Source: an uncultured Rhodopila sp. (lineage in GTDB: Bacteria > Pseudomonadota > Alphaproteobacteria > Acetobacterales > Acetobacteraceae). From it: a DNA stretch of 47,962 bases. The position numbers and the translations under genes were made by a program. This document shows, one piece after another, positions 45,388 through 47,962 of the stretch. The stretch is taken from contig CAIZFE010000049.1 in the NCBI GenBank assembly GCA_903932145.1, positions 1 to 47,962 on the forward strand. The letters run 5' to 3'. Each line of letters begins with the position of its first letter. Position 1 is the stretch's first letter. Below the pieces are notes generated by a model that saw only the letters and a program-made list of their open reading frames with translations, had not been told where the DNA came from and did no database searches.

Positions 45388-46573
45388 GCCGCGCCGTCGA
45401 TCATTGTGTGATGTTTGGGCAACACTGGTCGCGGTGTGTGACGCTAACCACACGGCCGGGCAGACGGAAAATCACCTATGCCTCTAATCGGGCCACAGGT
45501 GAGTGTTCCAAAGGCAGAGTGTGCCGGTAATTCATGCACATTCGCGGTGCGGATGACAAATGTAAAAAACGGTGGTTTCACGGCGCCGAATTTAAAATGA
45601 GACCCGCAAGTCCATCAGACTCAAACCTTATAGCCGGCATCGGATTTTTGTCTTTTGCGCAATATGATGATCGCGTGCCGGTGGCGATTCGAAGGGGTTG
45701 GCATGTCCGTTGCGTCTGAGGGGCCGACGCCATCCAGGCGTAATAAGGACGTGACCTGTGAGCATTCGGCCGGATAGTCGTTCACCCCTGGCGGTCGTTT
45801 GCCTGATTGGCACGTCGAACCGGCCGCTGGCAGTGACGACGGTCGGCCGGTCGTGGGGCGGCTCACACGTGGTATCGGTCGCGCTGTGTCTCGCTATCAT
45901 CATCCCCGCGATCACCCCGGTGAGCGTAATTCCCCGGTTCGTGTCCGCCGCCGCGGCGACAATGGGAATTGCATTCGATGTCTCGGGCCGGCGTGGCAAT
46001 GTCGATGCGGACGCGATCGATCGGGACTCTGAGAACGATCTTGTTGCCTCTGCAAACCCGGGTGCGGCGGCGGATTCGTTGCCGCCGGTGACCGCCCCGC
46101 TATCCAATCGGCGGCTGCACGGGACCGCCAGTCCGGCAGCCGCAAAAATACCTCACCCCGCGGACAAGCCGTGGCTCGCAAAGCCGCTTCAGACCCGGGT
46201 CGGGTAGGTCCCGAATCAGGTATCCGGCCTTAGGCTGGCCTGATCGGAGCCTTAGCCGATCGCCGTCAGTCGTTGCTCCGCCATGGCTGGCTATCATTGC
46301 AGCCAAACCGTCCGATCGGCATGGTTTCCGCGCTGTCGCCTTCCGGCTTTCGCCCGAACGGGTGCGACGGACTGCTTTGCCCGCGTGTCTCAATATCTCT
46401 CAGATTGGTTTCGAAAGGCGCCGGGGCGGCCGCAGCCGGCATGCTGGCCTATGGACCGTACGCGGCGTCATATCGTTGTAGTATGTACGGGCATTTGCCC
46501 AAACAATAAGCAGACACGTTACGCACAGCCCGATTTCAACCGCCGATATCTCTCCGCCGGGCACCGAACATCA
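45388..46573. other. Gene-poor region before the glnK promoter
   Basis: About 1.2 kb after the secretion genes with no confident gene. Several overlapping open frames exist on both strands, the longest being leftward at 45628-46107 and rightward at 45758-46207. The latter is described separately with low confidence. No tRNA-like fold, IS or long repeat was seen. The composition is somewhat more AT-rich in 45520-45680. Confidence 0.5.
45758..46207 (+). CDS. Doubtful small protein with one hydrophobic segment
   Basis: A rightward frame of 149 codons from a GTG. It contains one hydrophobic segment (VVSVALCLAIIIPAITPVSVI) and a low-complexity polar end. There is no recognisable domain. A frame of similar length runs on the opposite strand, so coding is not established. 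It is listed because it is the best candidate in the gap. Confidence 0.25.
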   Translation: MSIRPDSRSPLAVVCLIGTSNRPLAVTTVGRSWGGSHVVSVALCLAIIIPAITPVSVIPRFVSAAAATMGIAFDVSGRRGNVDADAIDRDSENDLVASANPGAAADSLPPVTAPLSNRRLHGTASPAAAKIPHPADKPWLAKPLQTRVG

Positions 46574-46575
46574 CA

Positions 46576-46592
46576 TTGGCACGATTGTTGAA
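46576..46592 (+). promoter_or_regulatory. Candidate sigma-54 promoter of glnK-amtB
   Basis: TTGGCACGATTGTTGAA matches the sigma-54 consensus TGGCACG-N4-TTGC, with A in place of the final C. The GG at 46578-46579 and G at 46590 are properly spaced (GG-N10-GA). It lies 114 bases upstream of the glnK start. PII-amtB operons are classical NtrC/sigma-54 targets under nitrogen limitation, so position and function agree. I did not identify clear NtrC sites upstream. Confidence 0.65.
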
Positions 46593-46676
46593 AAGTAAAT
46601 TTGGCGTCTGGCCGTTGCTCGCCATGGCGGCGTCACAAACGACAGACAGGATTTCGACAATGCAGCCTTCCTTTGA

Positions 46677-47045
<369 letters not shown>

Positions 47046-47065
47046 ACCAAAACCATCAGGGATAT

Positions 47066-47962
47066 ATGACTATGAAGAAACCCCGCCTTGCATGGGGACT
47101 GAGCGCGCTGTTTTTCGCTCTGTTGCTCGCACTTCCGGCGTTCGCCGATGACGCCCCCGCGGCCGCCGCGGCTGCCGCTGCCGCCGTGCCGGCCGGTCCG
47201 CCGAAGATCGACACCGGCGACACCGCGTGGATGCTGACCAGCACCGCGCTGGTGCTGCTGATGACCATTCCGGGCCTGGCGCTGTTCTATGCCGGCATGG
47301 TGCGTAAAAAGAACCTGCTGGCGACGATGATGCAGTCCTTCGCGATCTGCTGCATCGTCACGCTGGTTTGGGTGGTTGCCGGCTATTCCATCGCCTTCAC
47401 CAACGGCAATGCCTACATGGGCGACTTCTCGCGCGTCATGCTGAACGGCATTGGCGCAGGCATCAGCAAGGGCACCGATATCGCCTTCACGCTGGGCGCC
47501 GGCACCGATGCGGCGGCGGTCCAAACCGTCCCCGAATCCGTCTATATGATGTTCCAGATGACCTTCGCGATCATCACCCCGGCGCTGATCGCCGGTGCGT
47601 TCGCCGATCGCATGAAGTTCTCCGCCCTGTGCATCTTCATCACGCTTTGGTCCTTGCTGGTTTACTCGCCGATCGCCCATTGGGTGTGGGCGCCGACCGG
47701 TTGGGCCTCGCAGATGGGCGTGCTTGACTTCGCGGGCGGCACCGTCGTGCATATCAACGCTGGCGTCGCCGGCCTTGTGTGCGCTCTGGTTCTCGGCAAG
47801 CGGGTTGGTTTCAACACCGATAACATGGCACCGTTCAACCTGTCCTATGCGGTCATCGGCGCCTCCCTGTTGTGGGTGGGCTGGTTCGGCTTCAACGCGG
47901 GTTCCGCGGTGGGCGCCAACGGCCGCGCCGGCATGGCGATGACGGTCACGCAGATCGCCACC
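47066..47962 (+). CDS. amtB: Ammonium transporter AmtB (partial, runs off the window)
   Basis: The first 299 codons of an ammonium channel; the gene continues past the window end. It has a cleavable signal peptide (LSALFFALLLALPAFA), an Ala-rich linker and at least seven membrane spans. Landmarks are DTAWMLTSTALVLLMTIPGLALFYAGMVRKKN (key part GLALFYAGMVRKKN), the first pore histidine in GGTVVHINAGVAGLV, and WFGFNAGSAVGANG. The second pore His is beyond the window. The start at 47066 has CAGGGA upstream; an ATG two codons later is possible. It is regulated by the adjacent GlnK, which binds its cytoplasmic face. Confidence 0.95.
   Translation, partial: MTMKKPRLAWGLSALFFALLLALPAFADDAPAAAAAAAAAVPAGPPKIDTGDTAWMLTSTALVLLMTIPGLALFYAGMVRKKNLLATMMQSFAICCIVTLVWVVAGYSIAFTNGNAYMGDFSRVMLNGIGAGISKGTDIAFTLGAGTDAAAVQTVPESVYMMFQMTFAIITPALIAGAFADRMKFSALCIFITLWSLLVYSPIAHWVWAPTGWASQMGVLDFAGGTVVHINAGVAGLVCALVLGKRVGFNTDNMAPFNLSYAVIGASLLWVGWFGFNAGSAVGANGRAGMAMTVTQIAT

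Noticed and set aside
45628..46107. 159-codon leftward frame in the gap before glnK
   Set aside because: Overlaps a similar rightward frame, lacks an SD and has no recognisable motif.

Overview
This 48 kb window is high-GC, densely packed chromosomal DNA from an alphaproteobacterium, most likely of the Rhodospirillales/Acetobacteraceae type. This placement is inferred from gene content: a DUF1476 (F1-ATPase zeta-type) protein, a GatCAB amidotransferase set next to ruvX, erpA lying close to and divergent from a dGTPase gene, TPR-glycosyltransferase and GMC oxidoreductase genes, and GC-rich intergenic palindromes. No rRNA, tRNA, transposase, integrase or CRISPR array was seen.

Layout. (1) 1-1.2 kb: a glycosyltransferase with a truncated second domain. 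(2) 1.7-7.2 kb: a five-gene branched-chain amino-acid/amide-type ABC importer (Tat-exported binding protein, two permeases, two ATPases; the last four overlap by ATGA), then a short-chain dehydrogenase. (3) 7.3-12.8 kb: catabolic enzymes (class III CoA-transferase divergent from an enoyl-CoA hydratase; FAD oxidoreductase plus Ldh-type dehydrogenase; a membrane protein of unknown function) and a remnant of a zinc alcohol dehydrogenase. (4) 13.0-20.8 kb: a complete N-type ATPase operon in the order CBS-protein gene, atpD-C-Q-R-B-E-F-A-G, almost entirely translationally coupled. It has no separate delta gene, but the b subunit carries a delta-like tail. Just upstream are a DUF1476/zeta homologue and a DUF2934 protein. 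(5) 21-25 kb: TPR-glycosyltransferase, HU and an LLM flavin oxidoreductase.

(6) 25-30.1 kb: ruvX, divergent gatC-gatA, a conserved 161-aa protein, a vapBC toxin-antitoxin pair on the other strand, then gatB. (7) 30.06-31.8 kb: two diverged copies of a unit made of the 3' end of an MFS gene, a GC-rich hairpin and a 27-codon microORF. The second copy follows an intact OFA-type MFS transporter gene. (8) 32-37 kb: erpA, a protein of unknown function, dgt, an SPFH-domain protein with a conserved partner, and a ccdAB pair whose toxin gene has an internal stop codon. (9) 37-40 kb: GMC oxidoreductase, flavoprotein, enoyl-CoA hydratase. (10) 40.3-45.4 kb: part of a type II secretion system (prepilin peptidase, GspH, GspL, GspM, GspN/C-like) with a Tat-exported ferritin-like gene inside it. 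(11) 45.4-46.7 kb: a gene-poor stretch ending in a sigma-54-like promoter, followed by glnK-amtB, which runs off the window.

The most interesting points are the N-ATPase locus with two candidate regulators (a CBS protein coupled to atpD and a zeta-type inhibitor homologue), the duplicated hairpin plus microprotein unit next to the OFA-type transporter, the inactivated ccdB beside an intact ccdA, and the SPFH two-gene pair. All functions are inferred from sequence motifs and context read by eye; no database search was run.
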